Assembly: GCF_000156715.1 (NCBI RefSeq)
Contig: NZ_DS999311.1
Coordinates: forward strand, 186,001 to 250,000
DNA: 64,000 bases
Reading direction: 5' to 3'
Source of the DNA: Francisella philomiragia subsp. philomiragia ATCC 25015
GTDB taxonomy: Bacteria > Pseudomonadota > Gammaproteobacteria > Francisellales > Francisellaceae
The translations under genes were made by a program, and so were the position numbers. The notes beneath the pieces were generated by a model, which worked only from the letters and a program-made list of their open reading frames with translations, searched no databases and was not told where the DNA came from. Shown here in pieces: positions 1-9,657 of this stretch. Positions within the stretch are counted from its first letter, which is position 1; every line of letters starts with the position of its first letter.

Positions 1-448
1 CAGCATCTATTAGATTTGCAGCATCTAAACGCCCGCCTATACCGACTTCTAAAATCAGATAATCAATAGCAACTCTTTGTGAGTACATACAAGCACATAA
101 GAAAGCTATCTGATAATAGGATAGTCGATACTCTGGTGTTATCTCATCTAATCTTTCCAAAAGCTCCAAAAGAACATTATCGGCAATTGACTGCTTGTTT
201 AAAGAAATTCTTTCATTAAATTTGAAAACATGAGGAGATGTATGACTTAGCACTTGTTTATTATTCGACACTAACAGCTCTTCTAACATAGCTACTGCAG
301 TACCTTTACCATTTGTTCCAGCAATGGTTATTACTTTAAACTTCTTGGTAAAATTAAATCTATCGAGGATAAGTAGTAAATCTAAAAGATCGCAATTGCG
401 AGCATCTGGCTTAGCCATTATTTTAGCTATTTTAACTTCGATGCTCAT
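1..448 (-). CDS. folC: Bifunctional folylpolyglutamate/dihydrofolate synthase (N-terminal part)
   Basis: FolC adds glutamate to dihydropteroate and to folates in an ATP-dependent reaction. The reading frame is open to the window edge, so only the first 149 residues are present. They show the family P-loop GTNGKGT near residue 44, the SPHVFKFNERI segment that follows it, and EVGIGGRLDA near residue 136, which is the Mur-ligase-like core of FolC. The start is the ATG at 446-448 (complement). It lies 15 bases after the accD stop, so the two are probably co-transcribed; accD-folC adjacency is common in proteobacteria. The C-terminal half lies outside the window. Confidence 0.93.
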   Translation of the reverse strand, partial: MSIEVKIAKIMAKPDARNCDLLDLLLILDRFNFTKKFKVITIAGTNGKGTAVAMLEELLVSNNKQVLSHTSPHVFKFNERISLNKQSIADNVLLELLERLDEITPEYRLSYYQIAFLCACMYSQRVAIDYLILEVGIGGRLDAANLIDA

Positions 449-463
449 TTTTTTTATTAAGAA

Positions 464-1366
464 CTATGCTTGTTGTTCAGTTTTATATTCTAGAGAATGA
501 TTATAATTAATTTTAGTCAGGTTAGGCATAAGCTTGTCTATTAACTTCGCAACTTCTTCTCTTAAGTTTCTACGATCAACGATCATATCTACCATGCCTT
601 TTTCTACTAAAAACTCACTTCTTTGGAATCCTTCAGGTAGTTTTTCTCTTACTGTTTGCTCAATTACTCTAGGTCCAGCAAAGCCTATCAGAGCTTTTGG
701 CTCAGCAAGATGTACATCACCAAGCATAGCTAGAGATGCAGACACACCACCTGTAGTAGGATCTGTCAGTACAACTAAGTATGGTAGCTTAGCTTCTGCC
801 AATTTTTGTAAAGCAGCACTAGTTTTTGCCATCTGCATCAATGAGAATAATGACTCTTGCATTCTAGCTCCACCACTTGCTGTGAAGCATACAAAAGGAA
901 CCTTCTTCTCAATAGCAAGTTTGACTCCTCTGACAAATTTTTCACCCACAACTGAACCCATAGATCCACCTAGGAACATAAAGTTAAAAGCTGCAGCAAC
1001 TACTGGGAATCCTTTTACAGTCCCTTCCATCACAACTAGTGCGTCTTGCTCTTCAGTTTTTTTCTGCGCTTGTGACAGCCTATCTTTATAAGATTTAGTG
1101 TCTTTAAATTTCAACATATCAACAGGAGAGATATTAGCAAAATGCTCTTTTGTACTCTCTCTATCAAAGAATAAATTCAATCTATGTCTAGCAGATATTC
1201 TATAATGATAGTTACAGCTCGGACATACTGACTTATTATTGTGCAACTCCTCAGAATACAATGTTACTCCACAGCTTGGGCATTGACTCCAAACTCCTGT
1301 AGGCATATCTTTTTTCTGTGCTTCTAAACCAAGACTTCTACCAATTACTCTAGTTAACCAACTCAT
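464..1366 (-). CDS. accD: Acetyl-CoA carboxylase carboxyltransferase subunit beta
   Basis: This is the beta half of the carboxyltransferase that makes malonyl-CoA for fatty acid synthesis together with AccA. The four-cysteine zinc ribbon typical of bacterial AccD is visible at C29, C32, C48 and C51, followed by the crotonase-like fold with the GGARMQE segment. An in-frame TTG lies two codons upstream, but the ATG at 1366 sits 9 bases after a strong GGAGG, so I use it, giving 300 residues. folC follows closely downstream. ndk lies upstream on the same strand, 39 bases away, so a shared transcript is possible. Confidence 0.97.
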   Translation of the reverse strand: MSWLTRVIGRSLGLEAQKKDMPTGVWSQCPSCGVTLYSEELHNNKSVCPSCNYHYRISARHRLNLFFDRESTKEHFANISPVDMLKFKDTKSYKDRLSQAQKKTEEQDALVVMEGTVKGFPVVAAAFNFMFLGGSMGSVVGEKFVRGVKLAIEKKVPFVCFTASGGARMQESLFSLMQMAKTSAALQKLAEAKLPYLVVLTDPTTGGVSASLAMLGDVHLAEPKALIGFAGPRVIEQTVREKLPEGFQRSEFLVEKGMVDMIVDRRNLREEVAKLIDKLMPNLTKINYNHSLEYKTEQQA

Positions 1367-1405
1367 TATCAATCTCCTCCTAGATATTATTCGATATAGA
1401 CTGGC

Positions 1406-1828
1406 TTAGCCAACGATCTCTATATCACTAAAGAAATATTTAATTTCTTGTGCTGCAGTTTCTGGAGCATCTGAACCATGGACAGCATTAGCATCAATAC
1501 TGTCAGCAAAATCAGCTCTAATAGTTCCCGCTTCAGCTTCTTTAGGGTTTGTAGCACCCATTAACTCACGATTTTTAGCTATAGCATTGTCACCTTCTAA
1601 TACCTGTATCATCACAGGACCTGAGATCATAAACTCCACAAGAGCACTAAAAAATGGTCTATCCTTATGTACCGCATAAAAACCTTCAGCTTCTGCTTTT
1701 GACAAATGCTTCATTTTAGCAGCAACAACTTTTAACCCAGACTTCTCAAAACGTCTATAGATTTCACCAATTATATTTTTTTCTACAGCATCAGGTTTGA
1801 TAATAGACAAAGTTCTTTGTTTATTCAT
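1406..1828 (-). CDS. ndk: Nucleoside diphosphate kinase
   Basis: Ndk transfers the gamma-phosphate of ATP to other (d)NDPs through a phosphohistidine. At 140 residues it has the normal length. The N-terminal SIIKPDAV strand, the Kpn loop and the active-site block NAVHGSDA are all present, with the catalytic His near residue 115. It lies between pyrG (upstream, 72 bases) and accD on the same strand. Together with CTP synthase it makes a small nucleotide-supply group. I see no terminator on either side. Confidence 0.98.
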   Translation of the reverse strand: MNKQRTLSIIKPDAVEKNIIGEIYRRFEKSGLKVVAAKMKHLSKAEAEGFYAVHKDRPFFSALVEFMISGPVMIQVLEGDNAIAKNRELMGATNPKEAEAGTIRADFADSIDANAVHGSDAPETAAQEIKYFFSDIEIVG

Positions 1829-1900
1829 TTTAATTAATTCTCCAATTCTTAGTTAATTCAGATTATATCACTTTTATTGACAAAATTTCAAAACTAGAGA

Positions 1901-3565
<1,665 letters not shown>

Positions 3566-3700
3566 TCATGGAACACAATAATAACATTTTTAGAGGCATG
3601 TTGCTATTTGAAAATATGACAATCTTTGTTAATTTTTATACCTACTTTTTATCAAATACTGATAATCTAAATAAACACTCATAATAAAATTATTCCATAG

Positions 3701-5212
3701 ATGAGAAGTCAAAAAAAAATACAAATGCCTGATACTTTAGTAATACTATTCTGTATCGCGATCCTCGTAGCTATCACAAGCTATTTCATACCAGTTGGCA
3801 AGTTTGATGTAAAAAAAATTCAATACTCTTCAGATGGTCAAACATATTCTAGAAATGTATTAGTTGCTGATAGCTTTCAATATAAATTAGATTCTCAAGG
3901 TAATCCAGAAACATCTCCTGTCAAAGTCTTTGCAACTGAAAATAGTCAAAGTCGAGGTTTTACTAATTTTATATATGATGGTATAACTTCAGGCTCAAAA
4001 GATGGTGGTGCTGTTGCAATTATAGCTTTCTTATTAATTATAGGAGGCTCTTTCGGAGTTCTTCTTAAAACAAAAGTTATTGATCAATCAATTCTCAGAG
4101 TAGTGAATAAATTCCAAAATAACAAAATCATTCTACTACCCGTTTTATGTTTTATTTTTTCTTTAGGTGGCGCTGTATTTGGTATGGGAGAGGAAACGAT
4201 TCCTTTTATAATGTTGCTTGTGCCAATTTTTGTACTTATTGGGTTTGACGCTCTGACTTGCACTGTGGTTATCTACTTAGCAACTCAAATTGGGTTTGCA
4301 ACTTCTTGGATGAACCCTTTCTCAGTTAGTATTGCTCAAGGAATTGCAGAAATTCCAATATTATCAGGTAGCCTTTTTAGAATTATTATGTGGTTTATAT
4401 TTACTCTATCTATAAGTATTTTTGCAATCATCTATGCACTAAAAATACAAAAGAAACCTCAATCCTCACCTATGTATATTTATGATAATTTCTATAGAAA
4501 TTCTGATGAACATAGTTTAGAGCAAACACAAAAAATGTGTATATACTCATGGTTAATACTCTTGAGTTTAATCGCTACGATAATATGGCTAGTGTATGGC
4601 GTAGTAGAGCTAGGCTATTATATCCCAGAAATTGCGACACTTTTTACAATACTAGGACTATTAACTGGACTGTTTGCTATAGTTGGTAAAGTAAATGGCA
4701 TGAACTTAAGCATTGCTATTGATGCTTTCAAAAATGGTGCCAAAGATCTTTTGCCTGTCTGTTTAATCATTGGTTTTGCTTATGGTCTGATATATCTTAT
4801 GGGAGGCTCTAATCCTCAAGATTACACAATGCTAAACACTATATTACACTATGCTTCAGAAGCCATCTCAGGCACCAATGAATATGTATCTGCTATAGGG
4901 ATGTTTTTCTTCCAATCGATATTTAATTTCTTTGTCACATCTGGCTCAGGTCAAGCAGCTCTTACCATGCCAATTATGTCACCATTAGCAGACCTAACGG
5001 GCCTAAGTAGGCAAATTGCTGTCTTAGCATTCCAACTTGGTGATGGCTGGACACATTGCTTAATGCCTACATCAGCTACACTTATGGCTGTGCTTGGTGT
5101 TGCTAGGATACCTTATGGGCTATGGCTAAAATTCATCTTTAAATTCTATCTCTATCTAATGACTTTAAGTACTATTATGATAATTATAGCTGTGTATATA
5201 GGGTACAAATAA
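3701..5212 (+). CDS. YfcC/DcuC-family integral membrane permease
   Basis: This 503-residue polytopic protein of about 12 membrane segments has the features of the YfcC branch of the C4-dicarboxylate anaerobic carrier family. These are an N-terminal helix ending in YFIPVGKF, a soluble loop at about residues 35-90, the re-entrant GMGEETIPF segment, and a C-terminal half with FFVTSGSGQAALTMP and DGWTHCLMPTSA. The substrate cannot be read from sequence. YfcC relatives are annotated variously as basic amino acid or dicarboxylate carriers. Its position directly ahead of the arginine genes suggests arginine or ornithine exchange, but that is inference. I see no ARG box upstream of it. Confidence 0.85.
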   Translation: MRSQKKIQMPDTLVILFCIAILVAITSYFIPVGKFDVKKIQYSSDGQTYSRNVLVADSFQYKLDSQGNPETSPVKVFATENSQSRGFTNFIYDGITSGSKDGGAVAIIAFLLIIGGSFGVLLKTKVIDQSILRVVNKFQNNKIILLPVLCFIFSLGGAVFGMGEETIPFIMLLVPIFVLIGFDALTCTVVIYLATQIGFATSWMNPFSVSIAQGIAEIPILSGSLFRIIMWFIFTLSISIFAIIYALKIQKKPQSSPMYIYDNFYRNSDEHSLEQTQKMCIYSWLILLSLIATIIWLVYGVVELGYYIPEIATLFTILGLLTGLFAIVGKVNGMNLSIAIDAFKNGAKDLLPVCLIIGFAYGLIYLMGGSNPQDYTMLNTILHYASEAISGTNEYVSAIGMFFFQSIFNFFVTSGSGQAALTMPIMSPLADLTGLSRQIAVLAFQLGDGWTHCLMPTSATLMAVLGVARIPYGLWLKFIFKFYLYLMTLSTIMIIIAVYIGYK

Positions 5213-5225
5213 AGCTACAACCATA

Positions 5226-5239
5226 TAAATATTTATTCA
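5226..5239. promoter_or_regulatory. Distal ARG box upstream of argG
   Basis: TAAATATTTATTCA matches the ArgR operator consensus TGAAT-N4-ATTCA with one mismatch. It lies just upstream of the candidate argG promoter, with its centre 61 bp from the proximal box. Confidence 0.6.
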
Positions 5240-5259
5240 CTATAGCCGCGATAAAATCC

Positions 5260-5287
5260 TTGATGTCAAATATTAATTTGATAAAAT
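5260..5287 (+). promoter_or_regulatory. Candidate sigma-70 promoter of argG
   Basis: The -35 element TTGATG (5260-5265) and the -10 element TAAAAT (5282-5287) are separated by 16 bp. The spacer is nearly filled by an inverted repeat with 6-bp arms (TCAAAT/ATTTGA, 5266-5281). The last base of the -10 element is the first base of the proximal ARG box, so bound ArgR would block RNA polymerase. Confidence 0.6.
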
Positions 5288-5300
5288 GAATAAATATTCA
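5287..5300. promoter_or_regulatory. Proximal ARG box of argG (perfect consensus)
   Basis: TGAATAAATATTCA is an exact match to the enterobacterial ArgR half-site palindrome TGAAT-N4-ATTCA. It abuts the -10 element and lies 19 bp before the argG start codon, a classical repression position. ArgR itself is encoded 2.6 kb downstream in the same cluster. Confidence 0.8.
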
Positions 5301-5318
5301 AAATAATTGGTAATTAAA

Positions 5319-6575
5319 ATGTCTATTTCATATCAAAAAGTTGCAAGTCATGAAGCAAAAAAAGGTGATTTTACACGTTGTCTTCTATTATACTCAGGTG
5401 GTCTTGACACATCAGTCATGCTCAAATGGATTCAAGAGGAATATGGTGTTGAAGTTGTTGCTTTAACTATAGATATTGGTCAAGTTGCTGATAATCTAGA
5501 ACAAATAAAACAAAAAGCTATCAACTTAGGTGCGATAGATGCTGTGGTATATGATGCCAAAGATCGTTTTGCAGATGAGGTTATAAGCAAAGCTATTAAA
5601 GCAAATGCTGATTATCAAGGTGGTTATGCTCTTTCAACTCCTCTTGGCAGAGTTATTATTTCAGAAATAGCTGTTGAAGTAGCTAAGAAATATGATTGCC
5701 AAGTGGTTGCCCATGGCTGTACGGGCAAAGGCAATGATCAAATTCGTTTTGAAAGCTATCTAACAACATTAGATGATAATATAAAAACAATCGCCCCTGT
5801 TAGAGAATGGGGAATGGGAAGAGAACAAGAATTAGAATATGCCGAAAAACATGGTATTCCAGTTAAGCAACAAAAAGACAAGCCATACTCATATGATGAA
5901 AATATGTGGGGTAATACCGCAGAAGGTGGCGAAATAGAACATTCAAATTTAATTGCTCCTAAAGAGGCTATCTTACAATGGTGTAAGACTCCCGAAAATG
6001 CCCTTGATAAACCACAAAATATTACCCTAGAGTTTGTCGAAGGTATACCAACCAAGCTAGATGGAAAAGCTATGCCTTTAGCAGAGCTAATAATGCAATC
6101 TAATAAAATAGGTGGCGAACATGGTGTTGGGGTATTTAACCTTATTGAAGATAGATTGATTGGTCTAAAAGTTAGAGGTATTTATGAAAACCCAGGTGCT
6201 AGCATTATAATAGCTGCTCACAAAAAGCTTGAGCAACTTGTTTCTACCCGTCAGGAAAATGAGCTAAAAACATTTATGGACAACAAATGGGCTTACCTTG
6301 CTTACGCTGCTGAATGGTATAACCCTGTTATGAATAATATTCTTGCATTTATCGAAGAGCAAAATAAAAAAGTAACAGGAAAAGTGACTGTATCTTTATA
6401 TAAAGGTAATATAGAAGTAGTAGCCGTCGAATCACCATTTTCTATGCTAAAACCTGAGTTAGCAACTTTTGAAGCTGGTGGCGATTTATTTAATCATAAT
6501 GCTTCTGCCGGATTTATAGAACTTCATAGCTTAGCTCAACGTACAGCATATTCAATAATGAAAAATAAGAAATAA
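5319..6575 (+). CDS. argG: Argininosuccinate synthase
   Basis: ArgG condenses citrulline and aspartate with ATP cleavage to argininosuccinate, the penultimate arginine step. The ATP pyrophosphatase motif SGGLDTS is at residues 26-32. The family blocks HGCTGKGNDQIRF and EHSNLIAPKEA-like regions follow. I use the ATG at 5319 (418 residues); an in-frame TTG at 5307 would fall very close to the predicted transcription start and has no better ribosome site. It is first in an argG-argH-argR run, 4 bases ahead of argH, and probably under ArgR control through the two flanking ARG boxes. Confidence 0.97.
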   Translation: MSISYQKVASHEAKKGDFTRCLLLYSGGLDTSVMLKWIQEEYGVEVVALTIDIGQVADNLEQIKQKAINLGAIDAVVYDAKDRFADEVISKAIKANADYQGGYALSTPLGRVIISEIAVEVAKKYDCQVVAHGCTGKGNDQIRFESYLTTLDDNIKTIAPVREWGMGREQELEYAEKHGIPVKQQKDKPYSYDENMWGNTAEGGEIEHSNLIAPKEAILQWCKTPENALDKPQNITLEFVEGIPTKLDGKAMPLAELIMQSNKIGGEHGVGVFNLIEDRLIGLKVRGIYENPGASIIIAAHKKLEQLVSTRQENELKTFMDNKWAYLAYAAEWYNPVMNNILAFIEEQNKKVTGKVTVSLYKGNIEVVAVESPFSMLKPELATFEAGGDLFNHNASAGFIELHSLAQRTAYSIMKNKK

Positions 6576-6579
6576 TATT

Positions 6580-7773
6580 ATGAGCAAAAAACTTTGGCAA
6601 ACAGAAACAGATAAGCTCTTACCTATAGTTGAAAAATATACTGTAGGTCAAGACTATATACTTGATCAGAAACTATTAAAATACGATCTACAAGCTAGTT
6701 TAGCTCATGCAAAAATGCTTTATAAGATGAAAGTCATTACTAAAGATGAACTTAATCTTCTCAAAAAAGGATTACAAGAAATACAAGAGCTCCTATCTAA
6801 CAATGAATTTAGAATAACTCAAGATCAAGAAGATGGTCATACTGCAATTGAACAGTATTTATGTACGCATTATGGTGAAGTTGGCAAAAAGATACACACA
6901 GGTAGAAGTAGAAATGATCAGTCATTAGTGATGCTACGTCTTTTCATGATAGATAAGATTCAATTCTTAGAAAAAACTATTCAAGAGAATATCTACACTC
7001 TTCGCTCTAAAGCTAGTAAATTCAAAAACATACCCATGCCTGGCTATACGCACATGCAAAAAGCAATGCCAACTACGGTTGCAACTTGGTTGGGTTCTTT
7101 TGCTGATGCGCTAGCAGACACTCTATTATTAATATCAGCTACTAGCAAAGTTATTAACCAAAACCCCCTAGGATCAGCATCAGGATTTGGTATCAGCAAC
7201 TTCAAACATGATAAAGAATATACTACCGAACTACTTGGCTTTAATAGAACACAAGACAACCCTATTTATTGTGCATTCTCTAGAGGATATTTTGAAAAGC
7301 TGGCACTACAAACATTCTCAAACCCTATAAGCATCTACTCAAGATTTGCTAATGATATGATGTTATTTACAATGGCAGAATTTGATTACTTTAGTCTAAG
7401 CAACTCATATACGACAGGGTCATCAATTATGCCTCAAAAGCGTAATTATGATTTATTTGAAATTATGAGAGGCAATGCAAAACTGTATCAAGGTTACCTC
7501 CAACAAATCACGTCTATAATTGATAGTGTCCCTAGTGGTTATAATCGTGACTACCAACTAACAAAACTACCATTCTTTGAAGCTATAACTCTAATCGAAG
7601 ATACCGCTTTATTATTTAACTCAACAATCAAGGATTTGAATGTTCATATAGATAAGCTAGAGCAAGCGATGACCCCTGACTTGTATGCTACCGAAGAAGT
7701 ATATAAATTAGTAGAACAAGGTCTGTCTTTCCGTGATGCTTATGTAGCTATCAAACTTAAACTAAATAAATAA
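6580..7773 (+). CDS. argH: Argininosuccinate lyase
   Basis: ArgH splits argininosuccinate into arginine and fumarate. The superfamily signature GSSIMPQKRN begins at residue 280 and carries the catalytic serine loop. The upstream blocks GRSRNDQ and PGYTHMQKA, which bind substrate, are intact. At 397 residues it is shorter than the roughly 460-residue enterobacterial enzyme; the shortfall is at the C-terminus, as in some other short bacterial ArgH proteins. It starts 4 bases after the argG stop, so the two are translationally close and certainly co-transcribed. Confidence 0.96.
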   Translation: MSKKLWQTETDKLLPIVEKYTVGQDYILDQKLLKYDLQASLAHAKMLYKMKVITKDELNLLKKGLQEIQELLSNNEFRITQDQEDGHTAIEQYLCTHYGEVGKKIHTGRSRNDQSLVMLRLFMIDKIQFLEKTIQENIYTLRSKASKFKNIPMPGYTHMQKAMPTTVATWLGSFADALADTLLLISATSKVINQNPLGSASGFGISNFKHDKEYTTELLGFNRTQDNPIYCAFSRGYFEKLALQTFSNPISIYSRFANDMMLFTMAEFDYFSLSNSYTTGSSIMPQKRNYDLFEIMRGNAKLYQGYLQQITSIIDSVPSGYNRDYQLTKLPFFEAITLIEDTALLFNSTIKDLNVHIDKLEQAMTPDLYATEEVYKLVEQGLSFRDAYVAIKLKLNK

Positions 7774-7884
7774 TTCTAGTATTTTTGCAAAAAATAGATA
7801 TATTCTTCTGAAAAGCTTATAATTGCGATATCTCAATATCGTTAAAATAACGAAAGCTGAAGTTAGTTTATTTAAGGAAAATTT

Positions 7885-8340
7885 ATGGATAAATCTGATA
7901 TTTATAACGATTTAAGACAGCTCATTCTTAGCAAAGAATTTTCTTCTCAGAACGATATCTGTGATACTTTGGAGGGCTTAGGCTATAGTGCTAGCCAGTC
8001 AAAAGTTAATAGAATGCTCAAAAAAATTGGTGCCGTTAAAGTCAAAAATGAAAAAAGCACTCTAGTATATAGAATACCTAATGAGCCAGCTCCTCCGATA
8101 ATGACTGATAATATTTCATCATTAGTTATCAAAATTGACGCAAATGAAGCTGTTGTAGTAATAGATACTGCTCCAGGTGCTGCACAATTAGTTGCTAGAA
8201 CTTTAGACTACAACAAAAATAGCTTTGAAATAATCGGTATAGTAGCTGGAGATGATACAATTTTTGTTGCTCCATCATCAATCAAAAATATTAAAAAACT
8301 AAAAACAAACATAGAAAACTTCTTATTTTCAAAGTTTTAG
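7885..8340 (+). CDS. argR: Arginine repressor ArgR
   Basis: ArgR is the arginine-sensing hexameric regulator. The 151 residues contain an N-terminal winged helix (about 1-65) and a C-terminal oligomerisation and arginine-binding domain with the hallmark VAGDDTIFV near residue 118. It lies 111 bases after argH. That spacer contains no good ARG box, so autoregulation is not evident. It overlaps the convergent argD at their 3' ends by 12 bases. Perfect and near-perfect ARG boxes at argG and argD are the likely targets. Confidence 0.95.
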   Translation: MDKSDIYNDLRQLILSKEFSSQNDICDTLEGLGYSASQSKVNRMLKKIGAVKVKNEKSTLVYRIPNEPAPPIMTDNISSLVIKIDANEAVVVIDTAPGAAQLVARTLDYNKNSFEIIGIVAGDDTIFVAPSSIKNIKKLKTNIENFLFSKF

Positions 8341-9513
8341 ATTTTTTAATATATTTATAGTTTCAATAAGAGTTTCTCTGTCTATAGTTAGTGGTGGCAA
8401 TAAACGAATAGTATTATTTCTAGTTTTTACAGCAAGTATTCCTAGATTTAAAAGTTCTTGATAAAAGCTCTCAAAATATTGCGGATATATTTGCAAAGCA
8501 ATAAATAAGCCTTTTGCTCTTATTTCTTGGATATATTTAGAATTTATTTTTTTTAACTGATCTACAAATAAGCTTCCTAAAACTCCTGCTCTATCAGCTA
8601 AAGCCTCTTCATCCAAAATATTAAGAGCCTTATACGCCACCGCAGAAGCCAATGGATTCCCTCCAAAAGTACTACCATGATCGCCAGGGTGTAACACTTC
8701 CATAAGATCTTCTTTGCCTAGAAATAGTGAAATAGGTAAAACTCCTCCTCCCAAAGATTTCCCCAATGTCATCCCATCAGGATCTAAACCATAATGCTCT
8801 TTAGCAAAATTTTTGCCAGTACGCCCCATACCTGTTTGTATCTCATCTAGAATAAACAACACATTATTCTTTTTGCAAATTTCTTGGCACTTATACAAAT
8901 ACTCCTCATCTGGAATAATCACTCCACCCTCACCTTGGATAGGCTCAATAATTATTGCTGCTGTATTTTTTGTAATAGCTTTTTCAAGGGCATCTAAGTC
9001 ATTATAAGGTATTGAGATAAAACCTTGAGGCATTGGACCAAACTTATCTTTATACACATGATTCGATGATGTCCCTATTGCCGTTATTGTTCTACCATGA
9101 AAGCTATTATCAAACGTTATTATCTCTACCAAACCATCTGGAATCTGCTTTTTTACATATCCCCACTTTCTAGCTACTTTTATTGCCGTTTCTATGGCTT
9201 CAGCACCGCTATTCATAACTATAGCCTTATCCATATTTGTTAGCTCACAAGCTTTTTTTAATAAATTTGCCAACGGCTCATTGTGAAAAAGTCTTGGCAC
9301 AACTGAAATTTTATTCACTTGCTCAAACAGAGCTGACAAAATTTTAGGGTTATTATGTCCAAAATTTACAGATGAAATACCTGTTGCCATATCAATATAT
9401 TTTTTACCCAAACCATCATATACGTAAGCATTTTCCCCTTTAACTATATTTATAGGCATGGATGCTACTATATTTGCACCATACTGCTTTGTAATATCAA
9501 TAACTGCTTTCAT
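8329..9513 (-). CDS. argD: Acetylornithine aminotransferase
   Basis: ArgD is a class III PLP aminotransferase that converts N-acetylglutamate semialdehyde to N-acetylornithine. Visible landmarks are DEIQTGMGRTG and the PLP lysine K252 in LGKSLGGG. I place the start at the ATG at 9513, 6 bases after a strong GGGGGAG, giving 394 residues; longer in-frame starts upstream would place that ribosome site inside the gene. It is transcribed against the rest of the cluster, back to back with argC and tail to tail with argR (12-base overlap). Confidence 0.95.
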   Translation of the reverse strand: MKAVIDITKQYGANIVASMPINIVKGENAYVYDGLGKKYIDMATGISSVNFGHNNPKILSALFEQVNKISVVPRLFHNEPLANLLKKACELTNMDKAIVMNSGAEAIETAIKVARKWGYVKKQIPDGLVEIITFDNSFHGRTITAIGTSSNHVYKDKFGPMPQGFISIPYNDLDALEKAITKNTAAIIIEPIQGEGGVIIPDEEYLYKCQEICKKNNVLFILDEIQTGMGRTGKNFAKEHYGLDPDGMTLGKSLGGGVLPISLFLGKEDLMEVLHPGDHGSTFGGNPLASAVAYKALNILDEEALADRAGVLGSLFVDQLKKINSKYIQEIRAKGLFIALQIYPQYFESFYQELLNLGILAVKTRNNTIRLLPPLTIDRETLIETINILKNLKL

Positions 9514-9561
9514 AACTTTCTCCCCCATAATAAATGAATAAATAAACACAAATTAACCTTT

Positions 9562-9600
9562 ATTGTAAATTTTTATTCTTTTTTGGTAAATAATTATTCA
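9562..9600 (-). promoter_or_regulatory. argD promoter covered by a tandem ARG-box pair
   Basis: On the minus strand, -35 TTTACC (9585-9590) and -10 TACAAT (9562-9567) are 17 bp apart. Two ARG boxes lie on the same DNA: TAAATTTTTATTCT at 9566-9579 (two mismatches) and TAAATAATTATTCA at 9587-9600 (one mismatch). Their offset is exactly 21 bp, the two-helical-turn spacing of paired ARG boxes in Escherichia coli. A third, weaker candidate, TGAATAAATAAACA, lies at 9535-9548. The argC promoter in the same spacer is not clear to me. Confidence 0.65.
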
Positions 9601-9654
9601 CAGCAAGTTTTTAAAATGTTACAGTGTTCATCAAATATTATTAGTTGTGGATAA
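9594..9654. promoter_or_regulatory. Two DnaA-box-like 9-mers in the argD-argC spacer
   Basis: TTATTCACA (9594-9602, plus strand) fits the DnaA-box consensus TTWTNCACA, and TTATCCACA (9646-9654, minus strand) is the strongest form of that box. They face each other 52 bp apart. The first overlaps an ARG box and the second lies 4 bases before the argC start. They may be coincidental. Confidence 0.25.
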
Positions 9655-9657
9655 ATA

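Noticed and set aside
534-1091. Open frame of 185 codons opposite accD
   Set aside because: It is antisense to a clearly conserved gene, has no family resemblance and lies in a frame that mirrors accD codon use.
7774-7884. ARG box ahead of argR
   Set aside because: The best match has at least four mismatches to TGAAT-N4-ATTCA, no better than background in this AT-rich DNA.
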